Assembly: GCA_019241805.1 (NCBI GenBank)
Contig: JAFAWL010000055.1
Coordinates: forward strand, 1-17,718
Reading direction: 5' to 3'
From: Actinomycetota bacterium
GTDB lineage: Bacteria; Actinomycetota; Actinomycetes; Mycobacteriales; Jatrophihabitantaceae
DNA: 17,718 bases
Numbering within the stretch: position 1 is the stretch's first letter; each line of letters begins with the position of its first letter. Of this stretch, positions 1 through 7,384 are shown in pieces. The translations under genes were made by a program, and so were the position numbers. The notes under the pieces were generated by a model that worked only from the letters and a program-made list of their open reading frames with translations, was not told where the DNA came from and made no database searches.

Positions 1-456
1 ATCGGGCTGCGCGGTTACTGGCCCGACCCGGCGACCCTCGACTGGATGGCTGCGCAGCGGATGCGGTCCTACGAGATGAGCGAGATCGTCACCCGCGGGC
101 TCGATGACTGCCTCACCGAGGCATTCACGATCGCGACCGACGACTGCGACGGCGTCTTCCTGTCGGTGGACATCGACGTCTGCGACCCGGGCCACGCGCC
201 GGGGACCGGCACGCCTGAGCCCGGTGGTCTGACCGCCCGTCAGCTACTGGACTCGGTGCGGCGAATCGCTTACGAGCTGCCCGTCGTCGGAGTCGACGTC
301 GTCGAGGTTTCCCCGCCCTACGACCACGCCGACATCACCTCGTTCCTGGCCAACCGGGTCGCTCTCGAAGCGTTGTCCGGCATCGCCCGACGGCGACGCG
401 ATGCCATCGAGGGAACGTCGTGGGATCCGCGCCGGCCGTTGCTCGAGGGTCGCTGA
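1..456 (+). CDS. speB: Agmatinase-family ureohydrolase, C-terminal part (5' end outside window)
   Basis: This is the C-terminal 151 codons of a manganese-dependent ureohydrolase, open from base 1 to a TGA at 454-456. Fragment residues 55-71 carry the family signature SVDIDVCDPGHAPGTGT. Asp57, Asp59 and Asp62 of the fragment match the binuclear Mn ligands of agmatinase and arginase. The later VEVSPPYDHADIT block is the typical agmatinase-type C-terminal signature. Family members hydrolyse agmatine, guanidinobutyrate or related guanidino compounds to urea and an amine or amino acid in the cytoplasm. Substrate cannot be read from this part, because the specificity loop is mostly missing. The next gene on this strand is a saccharopine-dehydrogenase-type enzyme about 460 bp away, too far to assume an operon. 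The family call is firm; agmatinase versus guanidinobutyrase is open, so the symbol is tentative. Confidence 0.88.
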   Translation: MGLRGYWPDPATLDWMAAQRMRSYEMSEIVTRGLDDCLTEAFTIATDDCDGVFLSVDIDVCDPGHAPGTGTPEPGGLTARQLLDSVRRIAYELPVVGVDVVEVSPPYDHADITSFLANRVALEALSGIARRRRDAIEGTSWDPRRPLLEGR

Positions 457-905
457 CGCATCCGACCGGCCGCGCTTGCCCACCTCCGTCGAGGGCAAAC
501 GCAAGCGGCGGACGCGGTATCACTCCTCGACGACCGGAATGGCGTCGGCAGCACCTCGTCCTTTCGCACCAGCGTCGGCGTATTGCGATTGAGCGTCTCC
601 CCGCGGAAGAACGCCGGCATTGTGAACCGAAGGATGATCACGATGACGACGCCGACAAGGAACGCGCCCACACCGAGCAGGAACATCCCCGCCGATGTGC
701 CAGTGCGGGCGCGAACGGCATCTGCCAGACCGTGTAGCTAACCGCATTGTCGGCGCTCGGATGGCAACCAGTCGTCGTGCAGGCTCCAGATGGTTGGTGC
801 GTTTATCGCAGCGCGACCGGAGGACGGCAAGCGTTTCCGCGCCTGATTGTCGGACCGCCGATGGATTTCGTCGAGAACTGCCACTGATGACGTCGCCGGC
901 GCGGA
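457..905. other. Long intergenic region, mostly without features
   Basis: About 450 bp separate the ureohydrolase stop from the promoter of the next gene. The only coding signal is a short minus-strand membrane protein near 520-686, listed separately. From about 690 to 905 I see no ORF with convincing codon bias, no clear hairpin terminator and no RNA gene. The base composition is less GC-rich than in the surrounding genes. Confidence 0.6.
520..686 (-). pseudogene. Small single-pass membrane protein, apparently frameshifted near its C-terminus
   Basis: Reading from an ATG at 686 on the minus strand gives MFLLGVGAFLVGVVIVIILR, one clear transmembrane segment (residues about 2-19). A polar tail follows with the segment RGETLNRNTPTLVRKDEVLP. 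Codons up to about position 545 end almost always in G or C. After that the bias collapses, and the frame would run on antisense into the ureohydrolase gene to 318. A one-base shift at about 541-548 moves into a frame reading IPVVEE and then TGA at 520-522, just before the convergent gene. This suggests an intact protein of about 55 residues that lost one base, by mutation or sequencing error. No good Shine-Dalgarno sequence is visible. I do not recognise the family, and its function is unknown. The unshifted 122-residue reading is the alternative. Confidence 0.45.
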
Positions 906-911
906 TATAGT
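906..911 (+). promoter_or_regulatory. -10 box TATAGT of a leaderless-type promoter
   Basis: TATAGT fits the actinobacterial SigA -10 pattern TANNNT. It ends 6 nt before the ATG at 918, so transcription would begin at or next to the A of the start codon. No Shine-Dalgarno sequence is present upstream of that ATG, which supports leaderless translation. The -35 region (about 883-889) is weak. Confidence 0.55.
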
Positions 912-917
912 CGCCTC

Positions 918-2165
918 ATGCGGATCCTGATCCTCGGCGCGGGCGGGGTCGGCTCGGCGGCGGCGCTCATCGCGGCCAGACGACAGTTCCTCACGGCGGT
1001 CCTCGTCGCCGACTACGACTTGCAGCGGGCCGAACGGGCCGTTCGTGCGACCGATGACGACCGGTTCTCGGCCCGGCAACTGGATGCATCCGATCAGGCC
1101 GCCGTCGAATCGGCGATCCGTGAGCACGGCATCGACGCCGTGCTCGCAGCCACCGACCCGCGCTTCACGATGCCGATCTTCAGAGCCGCGCTGGCCACCG
1201 GGATTCACTACGTCGACATGGCCATGTCGCTGTCTCACCCGCATGCCGATCAGCCCTACCGCCGCGTCGGAGTCAAGCTCGGCGACGAGCAGTTCGAACT
1301 CGACGACGACTGGACGGCCTCCGGACGGATCGCTCTCGTCGGCATGGGGGTAGAGCCGGGCCTGGCCGACGTCTTCGCCCGCTATGCCGCCGATCACCTG
1401 TTCAGCGAGATCGACGAGGCCGGTGTACGTGACGGTGCGAATCTGACCGTCGAGGGTTACGAGTTCGCGCCGTCCTTCTCGATCTGGACCACGATCGAGG
1501 AGTGCCTGAACCCGCCCGTGGTGTATGAGAAGGGGCGCGGCTGGTTCACCACCGAACCTTTCAGTGAACCCGAAGTGTTCGAGTTTCCCGAGGGCATCGG
1601 GCCGATCGAGTGTGTCAACGTGGAGCACGAAGAGGTCGTGCTGATCCCGCGCTGGATCGACGCCGGCCGGGTCACGTTCAAGTACGGTCTGGGCAACGAG
1701 TTCATCGAAGTGCTCAAGACACTGCGTCGACTCGGCCTCGACCGGACCGATTCCGTCACCGTGCCGGCGACAGCCGAGGACGGGACTTCCGGCGATCGGG
1801 TGCGGGTATCGCCGCGCGATGTCGTCGCCGCCTGCCTACCCGATCCGGCGACCTTGGGTGATCGGATGCGCGGCAAGACCTGTGCGGGCCTGTGGGTGCG
1901 GGGAAAGGACAAGGACGGCCGGCCGCGCTCGACCTATCTGTATCACGTCGTCGACAACGAATGGTCGATGTCCGAGTACGGCGCCCAAGCGGTGGTCTGG
2001 CAAACGGCCGTGAATCCGATCGTCGCCCTGGAGTTGATCAGCGACGGGCGCTGGAGCGGCGCCGGCGTGCTCGGCCCGGAGGCATTCGACGCCGTGCCGT
2101 TCCTCGAGTTGCTGGCCGACGGTTACGCCGCACCCTGGGGCCAGCGCGAGCTGGAAATCGAGTGA
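918..2165 (+). CDS. Saccharopine dehydrogenase family NAD(P)-dependent oxidoreductase
   Basis: A 415-residue protein starts with a Rossmann strand and dinucleotide loop, ILILGAGGVGSAAALIA (GAGGVGS at residues 7-13). An acidic residue follows at the end of the second strand (VADYD). Around residues 75-110 lies the family pattern of a conserved strand and turn (AVLAATDPRFTMPIFRAALA, then GIHYVDMAM). The segment GMGVEPGLADVFARYAADHL near residue 143 is the conserved G-x-x-P-G region of this superfamily. The family includes saccharopine dehydrogenases, lysine 6-dehydrogenases and carboxynorspermidine dehydrogenases; the substrate is not clear from sequence. The nearby ureohydrolase hints at polyamine or basic amino acid metabolism, but this is inference. 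The start is fixed by the leaderless -10 box. The stop lies 4 bp from that of the convergent DUF2631 gene. Confidence 0.85.
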   Translation: MRILILGAGGVGSAAALIAARRQFLTAVLVADYDLQRAERAVRATDDDRFSARQLDASDQAAVESAIREHGIDAVLAATDPRFTMPIFRAALATGIHYVDMAMSLSHPHADQPYRRVGVKLGDEQFELDDDWTASGRIALVGMGVEPGLADVFARYAADHLFSEIDEAGVRDGANLTVEGYEFAPSFSIWTTIEECLNPPVVYEKGRGWFTTEPFSEPEVFEFPEGIGPIECVNVEHEEVVLIPRWIDAGRVTFKYGLGNEFIEVLKTLRRLGLDRTDSVTVPATAEDGTSGDRVRVSPRDVVAACLPDPATLGDRMRGKTCAGLWVRGKDKDGRPRSTYLYHVVDNEWSMSEYGAQAVVWQTAVNPIVALELISDGRWSGAGVLGPEAFDAVPFLELLADGYAAPWGQRELEIE

Positions 2166-2169
2166 CGAG

Positions 2170-2439
2170 CTATTGGCGCCAGGAGGTGCGGCGCCGCTGG
2201 ATGTCCCACAGCAACCCGACGACGATCAGGCCGGCGAATGTCAGCAGCGCCACCGTGCCCGCGCCGTTGTAGTGCGTCGCGGTCACCATCAGCACCAGGC
2301 AGATGACGCTGAGCCAGCCGCCAATGCGGGCCGGTGTGCCGAAGTCGGCGTGCCAACCCCACTGGGACGGGTGCTCGGTCGGGTGGTGACCCTTGTAGTC
2401 GGCCGGCGCGCCCAACTCTGGTTCTTCGGGTGACAACAC
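2170..2439 (-). CDS. DUF2631 domain small membrane protein
   Basis: An 89-residue protein starts at GTG 2439, preceded on the minus strand by AGGAG with an 8-nt gap. The N-terminal third is polar and acidic (SPEEPELGAPADYKGHH). The motif SQWGWHADFGTPARIGGWLS follows, then two hydrophobic segments at about residues 42-55 and 62-78 and a short basic tail (QRRRTSWRQ). The W-G-W motif before paired transmembrane helices is what I know from DUF2631 proteins of actinobacteria, which sit near dxr in mycobacteria as well. No biochemical role is known to me. The gene is divergent from dxr (108 bp apart) and tail-to-tail with the oxidoreductase. Longer upstream readings of this frame cross the dxr start and lose codon bias, so the GTG is preferred. 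Confidence 0.8.
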   Translation of the reverse strand: MLSPEEPELGAPADYKGHHPTEHPSQWGWHADFGTPARIGGWLSVICLVLMVTATHYNGAGTVALLTFAGLIVVGLLWDIQRRRTSWRQ

Positions 2440-2470
2440 CGTCGGTGCTCCTGTTCGTCGCGACGACCTT

Positions 2471-2491
2471 GCCGGCCTCGGACCGGCCGGC
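2471..2491. promoter_or_regulatory. Inverted repeat in the DUF2631–dxr divergent intergenic region
   Basis: GCCGGCC at 2471-2477 and GGCCGGC at 2485-2491 form perfect 7-bp arms around a 7-nt loop. It lies between the two divergent starts. A TTGACG that could be a minus-strand -35 box (2491-2496) touches one arm. It could be an operator or a leader hairpin, or chance in GC-rich DNA. Confidence 0.3.
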
Positions 2492-2535
2492 GTCAAGTTC
2501 CGGCCCCCATTCTGGCATCGCCCTGTACGGCTGGG

Positions 2536-2541
2536 GAGAAT
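2536..2541 (+). promoter_or_regulatory. Possible -10 box GAGAAT before dxr
   Basis: GAGAAT ends 6 nt before the dxr GTG, the same geometry as the boxes before the 918 and 5271 starts. The same bases also contain a purine run (GGGGAGA) that could act as a Shine-Dalgarno site about 9 nt from the start. The two readings cannot be separated by eye. Confidence 0.3.
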
Positions 2542-2547
2542 GGGCCG

Positions 2548-3738
2548 GTGAATTCCCCGCGACGCGTCGTATTGCTCGGCTCCACCGGATCGATCGGCAC
2601 GCAAACCGCGGACGTCGTACGCCGCAACCCCGGCCGCTTTGCGTTGGTCGCGCTCAGTGCCGGCGGATCCCAGCCGCAGCTGTTGGCCCGGCAGGCGAGC
2701 GACTTCGGCGTAAGCACGATCGGCGTGCCGAGCGACGAGGCGGCCCGCGCGCTCCACGAACAGTTGCGGGCCGTCGGGCGATCCGACGTGCACCTGGTGG
2801 TCGGGCCCGACGCGTCAGATCGGCTCGCGGCGCTGGACGCCGATGTCGTGCTCAACGCCGTCGCCGGAGCCCAGGGCCTGCGGGCGACGATCGCGGCACT
2901 GGACGCAGGCCGCACCGTGGCCCTGGCCAACAAAGAGTCGCTCATTGCCGGGGGATCGCTGGTCATTGACCGCGCTCGGCCCGGTCAGCTCATACCCGTC
3001 GATTCCGAGCATTCGGCAATCGCTCAGTGCTTGCGTGGCGGGACGGCCGACGAGGTGCGCAAGCTCGTCATCACAGCGAGTGGCGGCCCGTTCCGCGGCC
3101 GAAGCCGTGCCGAGATGGCCGACGTGACACCGGTCCAGGCGCTGGCCCACCCGACGTGGAACATGGGTCAGCTGATCACCACAAATTCCGCCACGCTGAT
3201 CAATAAGGGCCTGGAAATGATCGAGGCCCACCTCTTGTTCGGCGTCGCGTACGACCAGATCGAGGTCGTCGTCCATCCGCAGTCGATCGTCCACTCGATG
3301 GTCGAGTTTAACGACGGTGCCACCCTTGCACAGGCCTCGCCCCCGGACATGCGACTGCCCATCGCGCTGGCGCTGGGCTGGCCCGACCGGGTGCCGGACG
3401 CCGTGCGACCGCTCGACCTGACCGCCGCGCAGACCTGGCAGTTCGACCCGCTGGATGTGACCGCCTTTCCGAGCGTCGAACTCGCGCGGGAGGCGGGCCG
3501 GGCGGGCGGTCTCGCTCCGGCGGTCTACAACGCGGCCAACGAGGCCATGGTCGAGCAGTTCCACGCCGGGCGTATCGGGTTTCTCGACATCGTGGACACG
3601 GTGGGAACGATTCTGAGGGAATGGCTATCGAATCGGCCGCTGGCAGCCGATAAGGCAGGTACCGTCGAGGACGTCGAGGCCGCCGATGACTGGGCTCGCG
3701 ACCGTGCTCGAACCGTTGTCGGGATACCGACTCGCTAG
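2548..3738 (+). CDS. dxr: 1-deoxy-D-xylulose 5-phosphate reductoisomerase
   Basis: This 396-residue enzyme of the MEP pathway rearranges and reduces 1-deoxy-D-xylulose 5-phosphate to 2-C-methyl-D-erythritol 4-phosphate, using NADPH and a divalent metal. The NADPH loop GSTGSIG is at residues 11-17. LANKES follows at about 126-131. Metal ligands are visible as Asp152 and Glu154 (PVDSEHSA) and Glu223 (NKGLEMIEAH). The substrate-loop segment HPTWNMGQLITTNSATLINK is intact, as are the C-terminal family signatures (VHPQSIVHSMVEFNDG, NAANEAMVEQF). Length is normal for the family. The GTG start places the Rossmann loop ten residues in, as usual. It is followed 64 bp later by the M50 protease gene and then ispG, an order conserved in mycobacteria. 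The target of fosmidomycin in other species is this enzyme. Confidence 0.97.
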   Translation: MNSPRRVVLLGSTGSIGTQTADVVRRNPGRFALVALSAGGSQPQLLARQASDFGVSTIGVPSDEAARALHEQLRAVGRSDVHLVVGPDASDRLAALDADVVLNAVAGAQGLRATIAALDAGRTVALANKESLIAGGSLVIDRARPGQLIPVDSEHSAIAQCLRGGTADEVRKLVITASGGPFRGRSRAEMADVTPVQALAHPTWNMGQLITTNSATLINKGLEMIEAHLLFGVAYDQIEVVVHPQSIVHSMVEFNDGATLAQASPPDMRLPIALALGWPDRVPDAVRPLDLTAAQTWQFDPLDVTAFPSVELAREAGRAGGLAPAVYNAANEAMVEQFHAGRIGFLDIVDTVGTILREWLSNRPLAADKAGTVEDVEAADDWARDRARTVVGIPTR

Positions 3739-3802
3739 CTTCGTCGGGACAAACGACCGGTGACGCCGATGACTGTCGTCGCCAGGAGGAGGATGACCGG
3801 CC

Positions 3803-5182
3803 GTGCTTTACGCCCTCGGCGTGGTGTTCCTTGCCGTCGGCCTGCTTCTGTCCATCGCATTGCACGAGATCGGGCACATGGTTCCGGCCAAGCGTTTCGG
3901 CGTGAAGGTAACCCAGTACATGGTCGGCTTCGGGCCGACGATCCTTTCCCGTAAGCGGGGCGACACCGAGTACGGGCTGAAGGCCATCCCACTCGGCGGC
4001 TACATCCGCATGATCGGAATGGTGCCCCCGCGCCCTGACGGTGGCCGCTCCCGGTGGCCGCGCCGCCTGGCGACCGCTGTCGAGGAGTTCCGAAGCGCCA
4101 GCCGCTCGGAGGTGGTCGATCCGGCCGACGAACCGCGGCAGTTCTACCGGCTGACGCCGGGCAAAAAGATGATCGTCATGTTCGGTGGCCCGTTCATGAA
4201 CTTCGTCATCTACCTCGTTCTTACGCTCCTCTTGCTGACGGTCGTCGGTGTGCGCCACGACGACCCGACGACCACGGTGGACTCGGTGGCCCAATGTGTC
4301 GTGCCGGCCACCTCGGCCGACGCCAACTCCTCGATCTGTTCGTCGACCGCCAAGCCGGCGCCGGCCAACGGCGTGCTGAAGTCAGGCGACGTCATCGAGG
4401 CAATAGACGGCCGGAAAATCTCGTCCTGGGATCAGGCCGTCTCGGTCATCGAAGGCTCCGCCGGGCGACAGCTCACGATCACCGTGTTGCGCAACGGCAT
4501 CGACCAGGACGTGTCGCTGACCCCGGTCGAGAACGTCAAGTACGCCAATGACCAAGGCACCAAGACCAAGGTCGCCGGCTATATCGGCGTCGGCACTAAG
4601 ATCCACTCCTACTACGCCCGGGAGTCGCTGACCGCGGTGCCCCGCGAGGTGGCGGATCAGTTCGGGCGCGGGTTGTCGGCCCTGGGGCAGTACCCGGCCA
4701 AGATCGCGAACCTGTGGCAGACGGTTTTCGAGGGCAAGCAGCGGGACCCGCAGGGCGCGGTCGGCGTGGTCGGCATCGGGCGGATCGGCGGCGATATAGC
4801 CCAGAGCAACCAGTTCGATCTGCGCGACAAGATCTTCTGGTTGGTCAGCCTGCTGGCGAGCCTGAATCTCATCCTGTTCCTGTTCAATCTGCTACCCCTG
4901 CTGCCGCTCGACGGCGGCCACATCGCCGGTGCGATCGTCGAGTCGCTCAAACGAGGCCGCGCTCGGCTGCGGATCCGCTCGGCCGCCCGCGCGGGCGCCG
5001 CTTCCCATGCCCCGCCGGCTGAGGGTGACGCGGAGGCGCCGCCGACCCGCTCAGGCGAGCCGATCTATGTCGACACCGCCCAGATGCTGCCGGTGATGTA
5101 TGCCGTCGCGGCCGTTCTCATCCTCGTCCAGGCACTGGTGCTGTACGCCGACATCGTTCATCCGATCTCGCTCGGCGGCTGA
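3803..5182 (+). CDS. rip1: Site-2 intramembrane metalloprotease (M50, Rip1/RseP type)
   Basis: A 459-residue polytopic zinc protease. The first transmembrane helix carries the zinc-binding HEIGH motif at residues 21-25. The third ligand comes from LDGG (Asp370) in a late helix (FLFNLLPLLPLDGGHIAGA). A conserved GGPFMNF segment near residue 131 starts the second helix. A PDZ domain follows at about residues 188-232 (GDVIEAIDGRKISSWDQAV). This family cleaves anti-sigma factors and other membrane substrates after a site-1 cut. The mycobacterial homologue acts in cell-envelope and stress signalling. The protein is longer than I recall for Rip1 (about 404 residues). Extra length is visible in a cytoplasmic basic loop at about 73-108 and in an Ala/Pro/Glu-rich loop at about 383-422 before the last helix. 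GTG 3803 is preceded by AGGAGGAGG with a 10-nt gap. Confidence 0.94.
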   Translation: MLYALGVVFLAVGLLLSIALHEIGHMVPAKRFGVKVTQYMVGFGPTILSRKRGDTEYGLKAIPLGGYIRMIGMVPPRPDGGRSRWPRRLATAVEEFRSASRSEVVDPADEPRQFYRLTPGKKMIVMFGGPFMNFVIYLVLTLLLLTVVGVRHDDPTTTVDSVAQCVVPATSADANSSICSSTAKPAPANGVLKSGDVIEAIDGRKISSWDQAVSVIEGSAGRQLTITVLRNGIDQDVSLTPVENVKYANDQGTKTKVAGYIGVGTKIHSYYARESLTAVPREVADQFGRGLSALGQYPAKIANLWQTVFEGKQRDPQGAVGVVGIGRIGGDIAQSNQFDLRDKIFWLVSLLASLNLILFLFNLLPLLPLDGGHIAGAIVESLKRGRARLRIRSAARAGAASHAPPAEGDAEAPPTRSGEPIYVDTAQMLPVMYAVAAVLILVQALVLYADIVHPISLGG

Positions 5183-5258
5183 CCGGCGGCGGCCTGATGG
5201 CCAGCCAGCCGGTGGGGGAGTTCACGGCGTTGTTGCTCGCTCGTTTCCTGCTGGAGCG

Positions 5259-5264
5259 GATACT
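5259..5264 (+). promoter_or_regulatory. -10 box GATACT of a leaderless-type ispG promoter
   Basis: GATACT differs from the strong -10 sequence TATACT by one base and ends 6 nt before the GTG at 5271. The nearest GGAG is 14 nt from the start, too far for a normal ribosome binding site. A leaderless transcript is therefore likely. The -35 region is not clear; TTGCTC at 5233-5238 gives a long 20-nt spacer. Confidence 0.5.
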
Positions 5265-5270
5265 GGTCAT

Positions 5271-6425
5271 GTGACCGTCTCCCTCGGAATGCCTACGCCG
5301 CCGCCACCCGTCCTCGCGCCCCGGCGAAAGAGCCGCCAAATCAAGGTCGGATCGGTCGCCGTCGGGGGCGATGCACGGGTCTCCGTCCAGTCGATGACCA
5401 CGACGCTGACTGCCGACGTCAACGGCACGCTGCAGCAGATCGCCGCGCTGACCGCCACGGGCTGCGACATCGTGCGAGTGGCCGTGCCTTCGCAGGATGA
5501 CGCCGACGCGCTACCGGAGATCGCCAAGCACTCGCAGATCCCGGTGATCGCCGACATCCACTTCCAGCCGAAGTATGTCTTCGCCGCCATCGACGCCGGT
5601 TGCGCGGCAGTGCGCGTCAACCCGGGCAATATCAAGGCGTTTGACGACAAGGTCGGCGAGATCGCCCGGGCGGCCAAGGACGCGGGCGTCTCGTTGCGCA
5701 TCGGCGTGAACGCCGGATCCTTGGACAAGCGGCTGCTGCAGAAGTACGGCAAGGCGACCCCGGAAGCGCTGGTCGAATCGGCCCTGTGGGAGGCGTCGCT
5801 GTTCGAGGAGCATGACTTCCGCGACTTCAAGATCTCGGTCAAACACAACGACCCCGTGGTCATGGTGCGGGCGTATGAGTTGTTGGCCGAGGCGTGCGAC
5901 TACCCGCTGCATCTCGGTGTCACCGAGGCCGGACCGGCTTTCCAGGGAACCATCAAGTCCTCGGTCGCGTTCGGTGCGCTGCTGTCCAAGGGCATCGGCG
6001 ACACCATCAGGGTTTCGCTGTCCGCGCCGCCGGTCGAAGAGGTCAAGGTCGGACTGGCGATCCTGGAGTCGCTCAACCTCCGGCAGCGTCGCCTGGAGAT
6101 CGTTTCGTGCCCCTCCTGCGGTCGGGCTCAGGTCGACGTCTACACCCTCGCCGACCGGGTCACCGCCGGCCTGGAGGGCATCGAGGTTCCGCTGCGTGTC
6201 GCCGTCATGGGCTGCGTCGTCAACGGACCCGGCGAGGCGCGCGAAGCTGATCTCGGTGTCGCCAGCGGCAACGGCAAGGGGCAGATCTTCGTCAAGGGCG
6301 AGGTGGTCAAGACGGTGCCCGAGTCGCAGATTGTCGAGACCCTGATCGAAGAGGCGCTCCGGATGGCCGAACAGATGGTCGAGGCGGGCACACCGTCAGG
6401 ACCTCCGTCGGTGTCGATCGCCTGA
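5271..6425 (+). CDS. ispG: 4-hydroxy-3-methylbut-2-en-1-yl diphosphate synthase (flavodoxin/ferredoxin-dependent)
   Basis: The 384-residue enzyme of the MEP pathway reductively converts ME-cPP to HMBPP with a [4Fe-4S] cluster. The N-terminal TIM-barrel part shows the family blocks VQSMTTTLTADVNGT, IPVIADIHFQPKYVFAAIDA and VRVNPGNIK. The cluster ligands are Cys280 and Cys283 (SCPSCGRAQVD), Cys315 and Glu322 (MGCVVNGPGEA). Their spacing equals that of the E. coli enzyme ligands 270, 273, 305 and 312. The GTG at 5271 fits the -10 box just upstream. A longer in-frame reading exists from 5100, but it overlaps the end of the protease gene in a different frame and is not family-like. The gene lies 88 bp after the protease stop. 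Confidence 0.97.
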   Translation: MTVSLGMPTPPPPVLAPRRKSRQIKVGSVAVGGDARVSVQSMTTTLTADVNGTLQQIAALTATGCDIVRVAVPSQDDADALPEIAKHSQIPVIADIHFQPKYVFAAIDAGCAAVRVNPGNIKAFDDKVGEIARAAKDAGVSLRIGVNAGSLDKRLLQKYGKATPEALVESALWEASLFEEHDFRDFKISVKHNDPVVMVRAYELLAEACDYPLHLGVTEAGPAFQGTIKSSVAFGALLSKGIGDTIRVSLSAPPVEEVKVGLAILESLNLRQRRLEIVSCPSCGRAQVDVYTLADRVTAGLEGIEVPLRVAVMGCVVNGPGEAREADLGVASGNGKGQIFVKGEVVKTVPESQIVETLIEEALRMAEQMVEAGTPSGPPSVSIA

Positions 6426-6499
6426 CGCTCGTACCGCAGCTACGGTCGCTCCACCTCGGGCCGACTGCGATTCGTCCGCTGACGGACCTGGCCACCGAG

Positions 6500-6505
6500 T
6501 AGCGT
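6500..6505 (+). promoter_or_regulatory. Possible -10 box TAGCGT before the GNAT gene
   Basis: TAGCGT fits TANNNT and ends 7 nt before the GTG at 6513, which has no Shine-Dalgarno sequence. A small hairpin (GTCCG 6474-6478, CGGAC 6483-6487, four-base loop) lies just upstream. Moderate to weak support on sequence alone. Confidence 0.35.
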
Positions 6506-6512
6506 TCGCGCC

Positions 6513-7370
6513 GTGACCGCCGTCCGGACCGCGACCCGCGAGTTCCGGCCCGCGAGCGAGCCCGACCGGGCGGCCCTGCTCGAGCTCGTCGCGCAGGATC
6601 CCTACACGAACTGCGTGTTGGCCGCTCGGCTGGAGGAGACCACCACGCTCGCCGAGGTCGGCGGTCCGATTCTCGTCCTTGATGCGCCCGACGGCGCACG
6701 CGGGCTTGCCGCCGCATGCTTTCTGGGCGGAAACACGCTGCCGGTCGGCGGAAATCCCGACGCGTGGCTTCGGCTCGGCGAGGCGCTCAGCAGGCGTCGC
6801 CGGGGTTGCTCGGCCGTGATCGGCAACGCTGATGCCGTCGCCGCGTTGCTTCCGGTCATCTCCTATCGGTGGGGTCCGCCGCGACTGGTGCGCTGGAACC
6901 AGCCGTTGCTCATCGTCGATCACATGCCGCCGCTCGGGCCCGACCTTTCGGTGCGACCGGCCCGAGTCAGCGAGATCGATCGCTACCTGCCGGCGGCCGC
7001 CGCGATGTTCGCCGAGGAGCTCGAGCTGCCCGCTCGGGTCACCTCCGGTTCGGCGTATCGGCACCGGCTGACCGACTTGATCGAACGGGGCCGCGCGTTC
7101 GTTCGGCTGGATCGGCACGGACGGATCGAGTTCAAAGCCGAGATCGGCGCGGTGTCCTCGGCCACGGCCCAGATCCAGGGGGTATGGGTGCGGCCGGAGT
7201 TACGCAACCGTGGAATCGCCACCGCCGCGCTGGCGACGGTGATCTCCCACGCCCTCGAGCTCGCGCCGTCGGTGAGCCTTTACGTGAACGATTTCAACGC
7301 TGCCGCCCGCCGCGTCTACGACCACCTCGGCATGCGGCCGGTCGCCGCGCTGGCCAGCGTCCTCTACTGA
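6513..7370 (+). CDS. GNAT family N-acetyltransferase with DUF4081 N-terminal domain
   Basis: A 285-residue protein. The N-terminal half (FRPASEPDRAALLELVAQDP and on) resembles the DUF4081 region found in actinobacterial GNAT proteins, a degenerate acetyltransferase-like fold. The C-terminal half is a GNAT domain. Its acetyl-CoA pyrophosphate-binding loop is GVWVRPELRNRGIATAAL, with RNRGIA at residues 231-236. The last strands follow as VSLYVNDFNAAARRVYDHLG, the common GNAT C-terminal Asn/Tyr region. The acceptor substrate is unknown. In M. tuberculosis a GNAT gene (Rv2867c) occupies the same place after gcpE/ispG. The GTG start has no ribosome binding site but a TANNNT box 7 nt upstream. It is separated from the next gene by 14 bp and is probably cotranscribed with it. 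Confidence 0.88.
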   Translation: MTAVRTATREFRPASEPDRAALLELVAQDPYTNCVLAARLEETTTLAEVGGPILVLDAPDGARGLAAACFLGGNTLPVGGNPDAWLRLGEALSRRRRGCSAVIGNADAVAALLPVISYRWGPPRLVRWNQPLLIVDHMPPLGPDLSVRPARVSEIDRYLPAAAAMFAEELELPARVTSGSAYRHRLTDLIERGRAFVRLDRHGRIEFKAEIGAVSSATAQIQGVWVRPELRNRGIATAALATVISHALELAPSVSLYVNDFNAAARRVYDHLGMRPVAALASVLY

Positions 7371-7384
7371 GCGGCGAGTAGCTC

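Noticed and set aside
738..1628. Minus-strand open frame of 296 codons
   Set aside because: It lies opposite the oxidoreductase gene, whose plus-strand frame has full codon bias and a recognisable Rossmann fold. The antisense product has no recognisable domain.
2175..2195. GGCGCC repeated at 2175-2180 and 2190-2195 as a bidirectional terminator for the convergent pair
   Set aside because: Only a 6-bp stem built from a self-palindromic hexamer, inside the DUF2631 coding region and with no T-run on either strand; too weak to call.
2815..3564. Minus-strand open frame of 249 codons inside dxr
   Set aside because: Antisense of a complete dxr with all catalytic motifs; no independent ribosome binding site or family resemblance.
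3735..3992. Minus-strand open frame with a short hydrophobic patch between dxr and the protease gene
   Set aside because: Most of it is antisense to the protease N-terminus, and the hydrophobic part comes from the short gap only. No start signal supports it.
5100..5270. Upstream extension of the ispG frame
   Set aside because: It overlaps the end of the protease gene in another frame, and the extra residues are Arg/Ser-rich with no match to the family N-terminus.
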